Shown in pieces: positions 35,321 to 44,416 of a stretch of DNA of 64,000 bases. Numbering within the stretch: position 1 is the stretch's first letter; each line of letters opens with the position of its first letter. This stretch comes from Nitrospira sp. LK70. GTDB lineage: Bacteria > Nitrospirota > Nitrospiria > Nitrospirales > Nitrospiraceae. The stretch is taken from contig PHGD01000001.1 in NCBI GenBank assembly GCA_011090425.1, forward strand, positions 56,943 to 120,942, in the 5' to 3' direction. The notes under the pieces are model-generated. The model was not told the origin of the DNA. It did no database searches and saw only the letters and a list, made by a program, of their open reading frames with translations. The position numbers and the translations under genes are program-made.

Positions 35321-36994
35321 ATGGAATCGAAAGGCTTAGCATCCGTTTGGCCCGCGTTGGCCCACATCCCAATATTGATACTAATTGGCATCGGCTGGGT
35401 TTGGACGGAAGGTGGCTCCTCGGACTTACAAGCCAGTCCGATACTTTCCGAGCGACGCGGGCTACTTGCATCCCCTGGTTTTGAGGGCCAGCCCATAAAA
35501 GGGACATACTTCTTCCCTGGCGAGCCCGGCGGGAATGTCTGGATGTATACGACGCACCCGCTCGACCCACGAAACGAACATTGGAACAGTGATCCGTCGA
35601 CGCGCGGCTGGGTCATGGATCGTATGGTGCGGGCACACATAAATACGGTCGTAATGAGCTACTGGAGCAACATGCCGCAATGGTCACCTATGGATATCGG
35701 TCAGACCACGTTGTCCGGCGTGCTTGATGCAGTACAGGGACGGCCTCTAGTCGTAATGCCCGGGATCGAAGGTGGTAATGATCCGGGTCATCCCGAGATA
35801 GCACAGTGGGAGTTTTCGAAGGAATTTCCCTATAATCCAAGCGATAGGCGAGTTGCGCCCGGCCTTGTTGAGCGCATTGGCCAACTGGTCGAACTTTTCA
35901 AGGGGCGTATGAATCTGTGGGCACAAGTATACGATCGCGACGGTAAGCCGCGCTACGCCGTGCATGTGCTGCACGTAAGCTCCGATGTGATTAGTCAAGA
36001 GCTAAATAAGGACACCGATGATAAGGCTTTCGCCCAAGCGTTTGACGATGTGGCTGCCCAAGTATACTCACGGTACAAGGTTCTCGTCGGCTTTACCCTA
36101 GATACAATTGGCGGCCGACGTTACTCCGCCTATCCTCGCGAGGCAGGTAAGGCGCTGGAGCAAACGCCGTCCGTACTAGCCGTGCAGGGCTTTGCCTCCG
36201 AAGTGTTTAGCGGGTTGGTCATGTCAGGGCCACCCTGCTCGACGGAAGATTGGCGCCTATGCCAGCCTTACGATAACAATGCAGACAATCTTGGGCGCCT
36301 TGCTGATTGGAAGCGCACCGCTGTGCGAGATTGGATGGCCACGGGCGTGCCAGTGATCCTCGATGTGTCCAATGGGTTCGATGGTCGTATTGTCTGGAAG
36401 AAAGACGGTACAGGCTACTGGGGAGACAATCTGAACTACACCGACGACCGATGGCGTAATTGGATGAGCCAGCTGAAAGGGTCCGGTGTAAGAGGAATTA
36501 CGTTCAATACCTGGAATGGCTATACCGAGGGCTATGCTGCAGTGCCCTCATTCGAACATGGGTTCACCGTCTACGAATGGTTGAGGGATCTATTGGAGCC
36601 AGACCCATGGGATTGCAGTCACATGCATTACTTGAATGGTGCCAGGACGCATCGTGTGTATGGTGCAATCTGCGAAAAGTGGGTGCAGCTTGGTGCGGAT
36701 CGTGGCTTCGGTGCCCCCGTCAGCGAGGAACTGCCTAGCGTGCATGGTAGGGTGCAGCACTTCACCGATGGTAAAGCGATTTACTGGAGCGGCACGACGG
36801 GAGCGCACGAGTTGCACGGGCTCATCGCAAGAACATACCGCGAGGAAGGTGGTGACGCAAGCAGTCTTGGCCTTCCTGTAAGCGACGAAGCGCCGAATGA
36901 CGAAGGTGGTCGCGTCTCATACTTCCAGCACGGGAGAATTGATTGGAATCCGGGCGATACGCGGGGCCACGTATCCTATTATAGCGGTGGTTAA
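35321..36994 (+). CDS. secreted TIM-barrel glycosidase-like protein (DUF5010/GH99-like) with LGFP repeats
   Basis: A 557-residue protein with an N-terminal hydrophobic segment (about 12-31) that serves as signal or anchor. Residues about 55-430 look like a (beta/alpha)8 glycosidase-like domain: GTYFFPGEPGG, then INTVVMSYWSNMPQW, VVMPGIEGGND and FNTWNGYTEGY near the end of the barrel, where acidic residues cluster. Residues about 440-557 hold LGFP-type repeats (AICEKWVQLGADRGFGAPVS and SSLGLPVSDEAP with HFTDGKAIYWS and YFQHGRIDW), modules that bind cell-wall polysaccharide in other bacteria. It is 136 bases after the GH9-like gene, same strand. Function is inferred from fold and module pairing. 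Confidence 0.6.
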   Translation: MESKGLASVWPALAHIPILILIGIGWVWTEGGSSDLQASPILSERRGLLASPGFEGQPIKGTYFFPGEPGGNVWMYTTHPLDPRNEHWNSDPSTRGWVMDRMVRAHINTVVMSYWSNMPQWSPMDIGQTTLSGVLDAVQGRPLVVMPGIEGGNDPGHPEIAQWEFSKEFPYNPSDRRVAPGLVERIGQLVELFKGRMNLWAQVYDRDGKPRYAVHVLHVSSDVISQELNKDTDDKAFAQAFDDVAAQVYSRYKVLVGFTLDTIGGRRYSAYPREAGKALEQTPSVLAVQGFASEVFSGLVMSGPPCSTEDWRLCQPYDNNADNLGRLADWKRTAVRDWMATGVPVILDVSNGFDGRIVWKKDGTGYWGDNLNYTDDRWRNWMSQLKGSGVRGITFNTWNGYTEGYAAVPSFEHGFTVYEWLRDLLEPDPWDCSHMHYLNGARTHRVYGAICEKWVQLGADRGFGAPVSEELPSVHGRVQHFTDGKAIYWSGTTGAHELHGLIARTYREEGGDASSLGLPVSDEAPNDEGGRVSYFQHGRIDWNPGDTRGHVSYYSGG

Positions 36995-37272
36995 CGGGCG
37001 GACGTCTTTGCTCAAAGGCTCTTATAAAAAAGGTGAGTTGCGCCAAACGAGACGCCTTAAATTATTATCAACGTGGGGAGAAACGTTATGCAGGCAATTC
37101 AATAGTGGCGCCGGTTGAGATGAGTTTTTCGTTTATACCGACGGCTAGTTCGATTGCATGTTCTCATTGAGCAATTGGAAGATGAAAGAGCGCGTTTGGG
37201 CCAATTTTCGTAGGCTTCAGGTACAGTGGAGTGCTTTCCATCAGGATCACTAAGGGAGGCAAGGATAACCGC

Positions 37273-40200
37273 ATGGATATTTTCGGACTGCGCCAACCAG
37301 AATTACGGATCAGATGGATTTTGCTGGTTGCATTTGTTGAGGTTCTATTCGGCACTGGCCTCGGGCATGCCGCCGTTCCAATCACGCTCGAGAACGATGC
37401 AATCGAGTTAACGCTCATTGTCGAAACGGGTCCTCATGGCCGTGTGGTTCTGACAGGCATCCGGGACAAGGTGGCCGGACAAGAATGGCTTTCATCCTTA
37501 TCGCATGCATCACCGCTGTTCGAACTATCTTTCGGGGGAACTATTTTTCGAAGTGACAACTTGCCTGTCGCCTTAGTGAAGGCAACTGGCATGAGCCTCA
37601 ACGTGAAAGGAGAACTGTTCGGATTACCGAATCCAAGTCGAGGGCATGCATACGAGATCGAGGTTATCCTCCACCCGGGTGAGTCTGTAGCACGGGTTAG
37701 CGGCGCATTCAAAAACAACAATGACGACTGGTTCGGGCCCTTTTTACTGGGCGACCATGGAAAGCTACCGATTCCGGTATTCGCACCCGACGCCAATCTT
37801 GCATCGGTCCGTGTGAATGAACAAAGTGAAGCGGTCTTCGTCGTCGGGTTCGATGGCGTCGTCTACGGCGCGGGCGAACAGCATAACGGTGCCTGGGGGA
37901 CTCCATGGCCGCTATATACGACCACCGATCCTAATAACCTGTTTCCAGCCGGTGCGCCTATTACCGCAGTGCGACGTAACGACCGCCAGCTCGACGTGTT
38001 CAGCGTTGCTGTGCGAGGCGACATCAGGACCGTGTTTCAACGAGCCAGCAACTATTTTAGTTCACCGATCTCGTTGACCGCCGAAAGGTTCCTCGAGCCT
38101 GGTGCGCCGCTTGCCGCATTGAACGTGCACGAGGAGACCGATCCCGCAGTGAACAGGCTCGAGGTCTATGCCGTTCAGGATTCCACCGGGCAGCTCTTCG
38201 TCATTGGGGAGGACAATGACGGGCAGTGGTCGGCGCCGCAGCTGGTCACTATGGCGACACCGCGCCTTGGTAGACAGGTGCATATCGCGGCACTCCAGCG
38301 CAATACACGGCAACGCGACCTGTTCCTCATTGATGCAAGCGGAAACCTCCTCACCACGTTTTGCGTGCAAGGAGGTGCTTGGTCACCCTTTATGAATCTC
38401 AGTGCGAACAAGCCTGGCTTGCTTCCACCTTCAGGACGCTTGGCTGCAGTCAATGGCAAGGGCAATGACGAACACGTATTTGCCATGGGGAACGATCATC
38501 GTCTCTATTGGACCCACGAAGAAAAAGACGGCGCATGGGGGCCGCTGCAAGCGATCACAGAACCACTCGATGCAGTTCCTGGGGCTGGCATTACGGCCGT
38601 GCATCGGACCGCTCGCGAGATCGCTGTCGCGGTGCCGCAACGCAACGGCGCGATTGCGGTCGTGAGTAAAACGCATGATGCGCTAAGTTGGAGCACGCCT
38701 TCTGAACTGGTGCCGGCGGAAAAGATTGGCGCTAATGCGAATCTTACTGCGACATTGCGCAATCCAGGTCAGCTCGATCTATTCTATGTGTCGACCAGCG
38801 ATCGGCGACTTTGGACCACCGCCGCTGGTATTGGCGATCTCGTCCTGCGCACGGTCTTTCCCAAGATCTCTTTCACAGGTCCTTCCGAATTAGCTGGCGC
38901 ACTGGGTATGGTCGCACAGGAGGTCGGCGCCGTCACACCTCTTGAGGCATGCCCTCCGTGTCGTACACTTGGCATGCCATATGTGTCGGACCGCACTGCG
39001 CAACTCACAGGACTGCCCCAAGGGATGAACTCGCTGGAAGTCGCAAGTGTCACTCGTGGCCGCTCGACGCTGTTCTTCGTCGATCTTTCCGGGAACCTTG
39101 AAGCCGGACGCGCGCCGATTCAGATGACGCTCTCGTCGATCGAACTCGCCGGATTCTGGGAGGCTAGAATTCACGGCGGCCACAAAATCAATCTGCCCGA
39201 GTTTGCGATCGGCGTGGCACCCGACGATAGCTGGAGGGAGGCGGTCAACTACTATGTGAACCATCATCGCAGCGAGTGGCGCTTTCCCGATACGCCAGCA
39301 TGGTTGCGTGAGGCCGGAGCGATCTACACGTTCGCGGGCGGTGGTGCAGGCGGCATCTATTTGGAGCCTAAGCTAAATATCGGCGCGCCGTCTAATAGCG
39401 AGCAGCCACGGCATGTGCATCCGTCTTGCCCGGGCCCCAGCAACATTTTGGTGGGCAATCTTGGTGACTACGCAACCTGGTTTGGACCGCAGAATACGTT
39501 TCAATATCTCCTCCCCTATATGCTCGCCGAAGCACGTGGTCTCGGCACCGATGTCGTATACCTCTGGGACTACTGGGACTTCACCGGCACCTGCGCAGAA
39601 GACCTACATGACCACGCGCCGTACTTTTGTAAAGGCGACTATCGCGTCCGCTGCGATCTTGGTGGCGTTGGTTCGCTGCGCGCTGGAATCGAAGCGGTGC
39701 ATGCAAGCCACGGGAGAGTAATCCTCTATGTCGAGCCCTTCGTCATCGGCACGGGCTCGGACGTCTTTAATCAATATCGTTACCTATGGGGCGCGCGCCA
39801 AGAGGAGGGGGGTAACGACGAATGGGATGCGTTTAAGGATGGCAACACCTTGCCAATGTCGCAGGCACGCTATTGGCAGGATCGCGTCGTCGAAATCGCT
39901 ACACGATTGGTGAAAGACACTGGCGCGGATGGCATCTTTCTTGATTCGGGTGGTTGGCGCATGAACTTACGGCTCAATACGTGGCAGGAAGTCGTCGGCC
40001 ACTCCGCGCTCGAGCATGCAGAGGGGTTTCTCGAGTTGGCCGATCGCGTGCGCCGTGAGATCCGCAAGTTTAACGCAGAAGCAGTAGTGCTGACAGAGAC
40101 AGCGGCGGGGCCGATTGGTCGCCATGTCGATGGCGGTGTCAGTGCAGACTTCCATGATGCAACTGACACGTTTACGGGCGCCGAAACCCTGGGCGGTCGA

Positions 40201-41472
40201 CTGATCGCGTCGCCCGTGCGATTCGGTGTACCGCAGATCAATTTCTTCAGCAATGGCCAGAATCTCTCGCAGATGAATCAGATGTTCGCCTCGGGCCAAA
40301 GTCTCGCACTCGCGGGAAACTGGCTTCCAGCCATTCCGTCCAACTTCAAGAACTTCATGCGGAACAGTGCGAACTACATCAAGCGTCTGGTCACCGCCCG
40401 AAGGACGTTTGCGGACGCGCTGGTTTCAGGCACCCAGATCGACCAGCCAACAACTGAGGCAGGCGTTGAGGGTGCACGCCACATCGTTGCCTACGGCTAT
40501 TCAGGAGGGCAACATGACGTGATCACAGTTGTGAATGTGGAGGACGAGGGTGCCGCATTGATTGGGCTTAAGCAGAGCAGCGTGCTACACGCCGGCGATG
40601 TGTTTTGCGACGCCGTGAGCAATGAGCAGTTCGTCGCCTCAGACTTGCCGTTGTTGGTAGCAGTTCCACCAGCCTCGGATCCTTGTGCGCACGATGATGG
40701 CTCTCACCCCGTCTGCGGCTTGCGAGTGCTCGTCAAGAAGTATCCGACCGAGGTCCGTGGTGTACTGCTGGTGGGCAAGTTCCGATCACAGCAACATCTA
40801 AACGGGATGTCTTCCGAGGACCAACGCAACACGTTGATCACTGAACTAGCTGCCCGGACCAAAGACACCGTGGCCCAGTACCAGGCACTCAACGACGCCG
40901 CCTTAGCTAGCGCTGGGGCATTATTAGTGTACCTGCGAGAAACCGGCAGTCGGACTGACCAGCAAATCAAGGCAATGACCGCTGATGACATGCGCAACAC
41001 CGTTATCGTCGAAGTCGGGATTCAGACGGGCCATGGCTCTAGTGAACTTCAGGCACTGAGTAACATGGAGTTGATCCACCTAGTATTGGAGCCACATTCC
41101 TATATTCGCGGCATACTGCTGGTGGGCAAGTTCCGATCACAGCAACATCTGAACGGGATGTCTTCCGAGGACCAACGCAACACGTTGATCACTGAACTAG
41201 CTGCCCGGACCAAAGACACCGTGGTCCAGTACCAGGCGCTCAACGACGCCGCCTTAGCTGGCGCTGGGGCATTATTAGTGTACCTGCGAGAAACCGGCAG
41301 TCGGACTGACCAGCAAATCAAGGCAATGACCGCTGATGACATGCGCAACACCGTTATCGTCGAAGTCGGGATTCAGACGGGCCGTGGCTCTAGTGAACTT
41401 CAGGCACTGAGTAACACCACACTGATGGAATGGGTGCTCAAAAAACCAATCCACTTTTGGTACGGATGTTGA
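37273..41472 (+). CDS. giant DUF6259-like glycoside hydrolase with embedded seven-bladed propeller and duplicated C-terminal module
   Basis: A 1399-residue exported protein; the ATG at 37273 follows GGAGG and AAGG, and the signal peptide ends near GLGHAA (about residue 35). The N-terminal beta-sandwich (about 40-170) is interrupted by seven propeller repeats (about 173-526) of the DUF346 type (for example DLFLIDASGNLLTTF and HVFAMGNDHRLYW), then resumes near residue 530. A (beta/alpha)8 domain (about 660-1060) holds YLWDYWDFTGTC near 762, GIFLDSGG (Asp891) and LTETAAG (Glu942), candidates for nucleophile and acid/base of a GH36/GH31-like fold. A C-terminal beta-sandwich is followed by two nearly identical 117-residue units (about 1157-1390). 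Substrate is unknown. Confidence 0.62.
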   Translation: MDIFGLRQPELRIRWILLVAFVEVLFGTGLGHAAVPITLENDAIELTLIVETGPHGRVVLTGIRDKVAGQEWLSSLSHASPLFELSFGGTIFRSDNLPVALVKATGMSLNVKGELFGLPNPSRGHAYEIEVILHPGESVARVSGAFKNNNDDWFGPFLLGDHGKLPIPVFAPDANLASVRVNEQSEAVFVVGFDGVVYGAGEQHNGAWGTPWPLYTTTDPNNLFPAGAPITAVRRNDRQLDVFSVAVRGDIRTVFQRASNYFSSPISLTAERFLEPGAPLAALNVHEETDPAVNRLEVYAVQDSTGQLFVIGEDNDGQWSAPQLVTMATPRLGRQVHIAALQRNTRQRDLFLIDASGNLLTTFCVQGGAWSPFMNLSANKPGLLPPSGRLAAVNGKGNDEHVFAMGNDHRLYWTHEEKDGAWGPLQAITEPLDAVPGAGITAVHRTAREIAVAVPQRNGAIAVVSKTHDALSWSTPSELVPAEKIGANANLTATLRNPGQLDLFYVSTSDRRLWTTAAGIGDLVLRTVFPKISFTGPSELAGALGMVAQEVGAVTPLEACPPCRTLGMPYVSDRTAQLTGLPQGMNSLEVASVTRGRSTLFFVDLSGNLEAGRAPIQMTLSSIELAGFWEARIHGGHKINLPEFAIGVAPDDSWREAVNYYVNHHRSEWRFPDTPAWLREAGAIYTFAGGGAGGIYLEPKLNIGAPSNSEQPRHVHPSCPGPSNILVGNLGDYATWFGPQNTFQYLLPYMLAEARGLGTDVVYLWDYWDFTGTCAEDLHDHAPYFCKGDYRVRCDLGGVGSLRAGIEAVHASHGRVILYVEPFVIGTGSDVFNQYRYLWGARQEEGGNDEWDAFKDGNTLPMSQARYWQDRVVEIATRLVKDTGADGIFLDSGGWRMNLRLNTWQEVVGHSALEHAEGFLELADRVRREIRKFNAEAVVLTETAAGPIGRHVDGGVSADFHDATDTFTGAETLGGRLIASPVRFGVPQINFFSNGQNLSQMNQMFASGQSLALAGNWLPAIPSNFKNFMRNSANYIKRLVTARRTFADALVSGTQIDQPTTEAGVEGARHIVAYGYSGGQHDVITVVNVEDEGAALIGLKQSSVLHAGDVFCDAVSNEQFVASDLPLLVAVPPASDPCAHDDGSHPVCGLRVLVKKYPTEVRGVLLVGKFRSQQHLNGMSSEDQRNTLITELAARTKDTVAQYQALNDAALASAGALLVYLRETGSRTDQQIKAMTADDMRNTVIVEVGIQTGHGSSELQALSNMELIHLVLEPHSYIRGILLVGKFRSQQHLNGMSSEDQRNTLITELAARTKDTVVQYQALNDAALAGAGALLVYLRETGSRTDQQIKAMTADDMRNTVIVEVGIQTGRGSSELQALSNTTLMEWVLKKPIHFWYGC
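40765..41416 (+). repeat. tandem 351-bp duplication inside the giant glycosidase gene
   Basis: Bases 40765-41065 recur at 41116-41416 with a period of exactly 351 bp (117 codons). I see only a handful of base differences over about 300 bp, among them CCCAG/TCCAG in the VAQYQ/VVQYQ codons and CCATGG/CCGTGG near the end. The low divergence points to recent duplication or gene conversion. The unit encodes a helical module containing FRSQQHLNGMSSEDQRNTLI. Confidence 0.92.
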
Positions 41473-41577
41473 ATGCGCTGCTCACAAAGGAAGGTCAGTG
41501 AGGAAACTCTGAAAGAACGGGCGGAGTACAGATTGCTCTGGATCGGCATGGGTCGCTGTTGCTACCGTTGAGCGACG

Positions 41578-41845
41578 ATGTGCCAAGCGAACCAACCCGT
41601 TTACATCTACCGTCTCCGCGTCGCGTTGCTGCGCACCGGCCCTCATGTATGGTGCCGGGTTCTCGTCCGCTCATCCTGCATTGAGTGAATTGCACGACAC
41701 GATCCGCTGCAGCTTCGGCTGGAGCGCCGATCATCCATATCGCTTTCTGATCTGTGGTGGATCCTTCTCAGACAACACTGCCACGGCAAGCCCGTCATTG
41801 TCGGAGTTTGCATTCGCGGCGGGGGAACGCTTTCTCGCCTATTAG
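41578..41845 (+). pseudogene. pRiA4b ORF-3-like protein remnant
   Basis: Two frames together resemble the plasmid pRiA4b ORF-3 family. The first, from ATG 41578, reads NQPVYIYRLRVALLRTGPHV and WCRVLVRSS and then stops. The second continues as ALSELHDTIRCSFGWSADHP YRFL and ends SEFAFAAGERFLAY, matching the family pattern of a beta-strand followed by L-x-x-LH-x-x-IQ-x-x-GW-x-x-x-H. The frameshift falls around 41670-41690, and the C-terminal DFGD region is missing. It is dead mobile-element cargo. Confidence 0.55.
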
Positions 41846-41868
41846 CCACATCAAACCGAAAAACCACA

Positions 41869-42225
41869 TTAAGCGTCCGGAACCACGGGGTCGAGCGTTT
41901 GCCGCATGCGATCCACATCAAAATGGTAGCGTCCATACGGGATGTGTTTGTGGAACAGCGGGGTGGTGAGCGAGAGCGTCGCCTCGTCAAGCACATGCCC
42001 TTCGGCACGGAGTTCCTCGACCGCTCGCCCGATTTTGCAACGTATTCCACGCAACGACAGCATTATGGAGCACGGATAAGCAGCTGAAGGTATGGAGCTG
42101 ATCGCCGAATTCGCGGCCCCGCAGATGTCCTTCTTTTTCAAAGCAGAGAAACCGCGAGAACGCATGGGATGCCTCGCCCTCATTCAGTTCACGACCCATC
42201 CGGCGGCGAAACTGGATCTCTTTAC
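41869..42225 (-). pseudogene. tnpA: Tn3-family transposase C-terminal remnant, frameshifted
   Basis: On the - strand one frame reads GRELNEGEASHAFSRFLCFE, then KEGHLRGREFGDQ and SVLHNAVVAWNT, matching the Tn3 TnpA C-terminal block LN-x-GE-x-x-HALRR...G...Q...L...NA[IV]V-x-WNT. A second frame continues as RAVEELRAEGHVLDE and HKHIPYGRYHFDVDR, the terminal -HI-x-x-YG-x-Y- segment. One frameshift separates them (near 42045-42060), and a stop near 42230 cuts the upstream part. Only about 110 of roughly 1000 residues remain. No 38-bp terminal repeat was recognised. Confidence 0.7.
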
Positions 42226-42516
42226 ATTAAACCTGAATCAGTTTCGATACACTGCGAATCTTTTTTGATTCACCACCCTCACTTTCCTTCGAACGCGTAT
42301 TGAACAATCCTACTCATCGCGGAAATTGCAAGTGGGCCCACCATCTATGTTTTTCTTCCTTCTCTTGGGGTATATTCCCTGTCAGGTAACTTAATGGATC
42401 AGCTTTTGCTCTACGAGTCAATTCAGTGGGTCGAAAGAGCCGTCGTGAGGGAGTCATGGTTCGACCGACGGCATTCATAACTTCCAGTCTTAGTCTGGGA
42501 AGAAGGGGAGAATAAA

Positions 42517-44262
42517 ATGAAGATCATATTCGGTCTGAAAGGTTTGAAGCGGATGGTCGCGCTGATCACTGTTGCAGCCATTTGCCCTAGTTATGCGCAG
42601 ACCGTTCCAAGCGATCCTGACGTGGCGTGTTCGATCTCCGCATCAACCATTAATGGCTGGTTCAAGAGCGGGACAGTCAGCCTTAACGGTGTTGTCAATC
42701 CAGCTAATAGCGTTGCCTTTCCCAACACTCCCAACTGCAGCTTCTACGAATGGTCCCATCACATGTTTCTATGGCTCACCTCACCCGCGCCGGCGATTTA
42801 TGGAGGTGGAGGTGGACGCATCTTTGAGTCCTCGGCCTTTTTCGACGTTTCTCCACCGGACTCAAATGGGAGCCGCACCATGTCAGCGCATAGAAGAGGA
42901 CTCATCAAGCTAGGCCCCATTTCCAGGCAGGTCGGTCCGCATCGTTTACCGCTGATTACTGACAAAGAGGGCAGACTGTTCGAAGTTGAGCGAGTGCCGG
43001 ACGGCGTCCTACGTCCTCAAATTCACACGGGAGCAGGCAAGCTCACTGAGGCCTTCAGCGCAAAACGTGGCGATGCTGGCAAGTTAATCCTGTTAGACCA
43101 AGCTGGCAAACATATCGAACCCAAACTCCTCGAGCACCCGCTCCGTAGTCCTGTTGTGGCTGGTCCCGTGGATGTGCGCTCAGGGCAAATTGATAAAGCC
43201 CGAGTATTTGTCGTTGACCGTATCCCGATTTTTGTCGATCGCTTTGGCAATGTGATCGAAGTGGAGCAAGGCCAAGCCGATACCTCGGTGCTTATAGCTC
43301 AAAATGGATCACCCATCTACTATGGCATCGCTGTAAACGAGGTGCTGGCATATTTTCGAACGATGCAAGGCTCGACCGTGCCTGACAATTTGCTGTTCCC
43401 AACTACGCAGGGCGAGCTAGACAACATCACAACTTTTGCCTCCGCGCATAGCAGGACCTTTGTTGACCCCGAGGCGCTCGCGTTCGAAATCAAGACCTCA
43501 TGGATTGAAACCACGGGGCTTGCCAATGTCGGCGACTACATCACCATGACAGCAGAGGTTCCTACCTACGACAAATCTGATCCACTCAATTGGAAGAAAT
43601 CCGGCACGAAAAACGCTCAAGTGGCGCTAGTTGGAATGCACGTTGTCGGAAGTACCGCCGGCCACCCCGAAATGATTTGGGCCACATTCGAGCACATTGG
43701 CAATACAGCAAACGACGCCTATTCGTATCGTAATTCCGGGGGAGGAACGACCTCGGTGCCTGTCGATACCGCTGGAAACTGGCTCTTCACCGCGTCCAAT
43801 TCGACAGGGCCATTTAACGTGATGCGCCAGACAACAAGCGGCGACAATATTGTTGCTGTATCGCCATCGATACCCGTTGGGCCGAACAACATTATCCGCA
43901 GGAAGGCCTGGGGGGCTGCTTCCGATGTTTCGCCCAACCCGTTAAAGAACTCCTCAGCTTCCAATAGCGAAATTATCTCGGTCAACAATAGCATACGCGG
44001 CGTTCTTGCCAACGGTGATGTGCGGGGCAATTACATCATGACGGGCTCAACTTGGATGATTGCCGGTGCCTTTCCGTTTAACTCATTTAATTCTACGCAA
44101 GTGGGAACGAGCAAATTAAACAACACTACGATGGAAACATTCTCGCAAGGAACAAGCACACAAGCATCGGGTACCCAGAACTGTTTTTCTTGCCATCTTG
44201 GCCCTGGTGGCCATTTTACTGGTGTAAGTCACGTTTTTAGTGACCTTAAACCACTATTTTAG
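42517..44262 (+). CDS. exported protein with a single C-terminal haem c motif
   Basis: A 581-residue secreted protein; the ATG has AGGGGAG eight bases upstream and a signal peptide ending CPSYAQ (about residue 28). A single CxxCH motif lies at Cys556-Cys559-His560 (NCFSCHLG), twenty-odd residues before the end, so one covalent haem c is likely after export. The body has an early WSHHMFLWLTSPAP segment (about 76-89) and a beta-rich middle with Gly/Ser/Thr loops. Proteins of this layout are usually annotated as cytochrome-family proteins of unknown function. No peroxidase or oxidase motif is recognisable. It stands at the end of the secreted-protein cluster, beyond the transposon debris, and starts a new transcription unit. 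Confidence 0.65.
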   Translation: MKIIFGLKGLKRMVALITVAAICPSYAQTVPSDPDVACSISASTINGWFKSGTVSLNGVVNPANSVAFPNTPNCSFYEWSHHMFLWLTSPAPAIYGGGGGRIFESSAFFDVSPPDSNGSRTMSAHRRGLIKLGPISRQVGPHRLPLITDKEGRLFEVERVPDGVLRPQIHTGAGKLTEAFSAKRGDAGKLILLDQAGKHIEPKLLEHPLRSPVVAGPVDVRSGQIDKARVFVVDRIPIFVDRFGNVIEVEQGQADTSVLIAQNGSPIYYGIAVNEVLAYFRTMQGSTVPDNLLFPTTQGELDNITTFASAHSRTFVDPEALAFEIKTSWIETTGLANVGDYITMTAEVPTYDKSDPLNWKKSGTKNAQVALVGMHVVGSTAGHPEMIWATFEHIGNTANDAYSYRNSGGGTTSVPVDTAGNWLFTASNSTGPFNVMRQTTSGDNIVAVSPSIPVGPNNIIRRKAWGAASDVSPNPLKNSSASNSEIISVNNSIRGVLANGDVRGNYIMTGSTWMIAGAFPFNSFNSTQVGTSKLNNTTMETFSQGTSTQASGTQNCFSCHLGPGGHFTGVSHVFSDLKPLF

Positions 44263-44282
44263 TGAGTGGGTACAAAACTTTA

Positions 44283-44333
44283 TCTCGGCGGCCTAGATCA
44301 AGCGGACACTGTCAACGCGCTGGACCGCCGAGA
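44283..44333. repeat. 9-bp inverted repeat after the haem c gene
   Basis: TCTCGGCGG (44283-44291) and CCGCCGAGA (44325-44333) are exact inverted copies 33 bases apart, 21 bases after the stop codon at 44262. It lacks a T-run, so it may be a rho-dependent stop, an RNA-stability stem or an operator for the next gene. Confidence 0.45.
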
Positions 44334-44416
44334 GGTAAAAGCATAGACAGGTCGTAGACCTCAGACCGTCCACTTCCGATGTCGTTGCACACGAAGCTTA
44401 AGCAAGGGGTGTCTGG

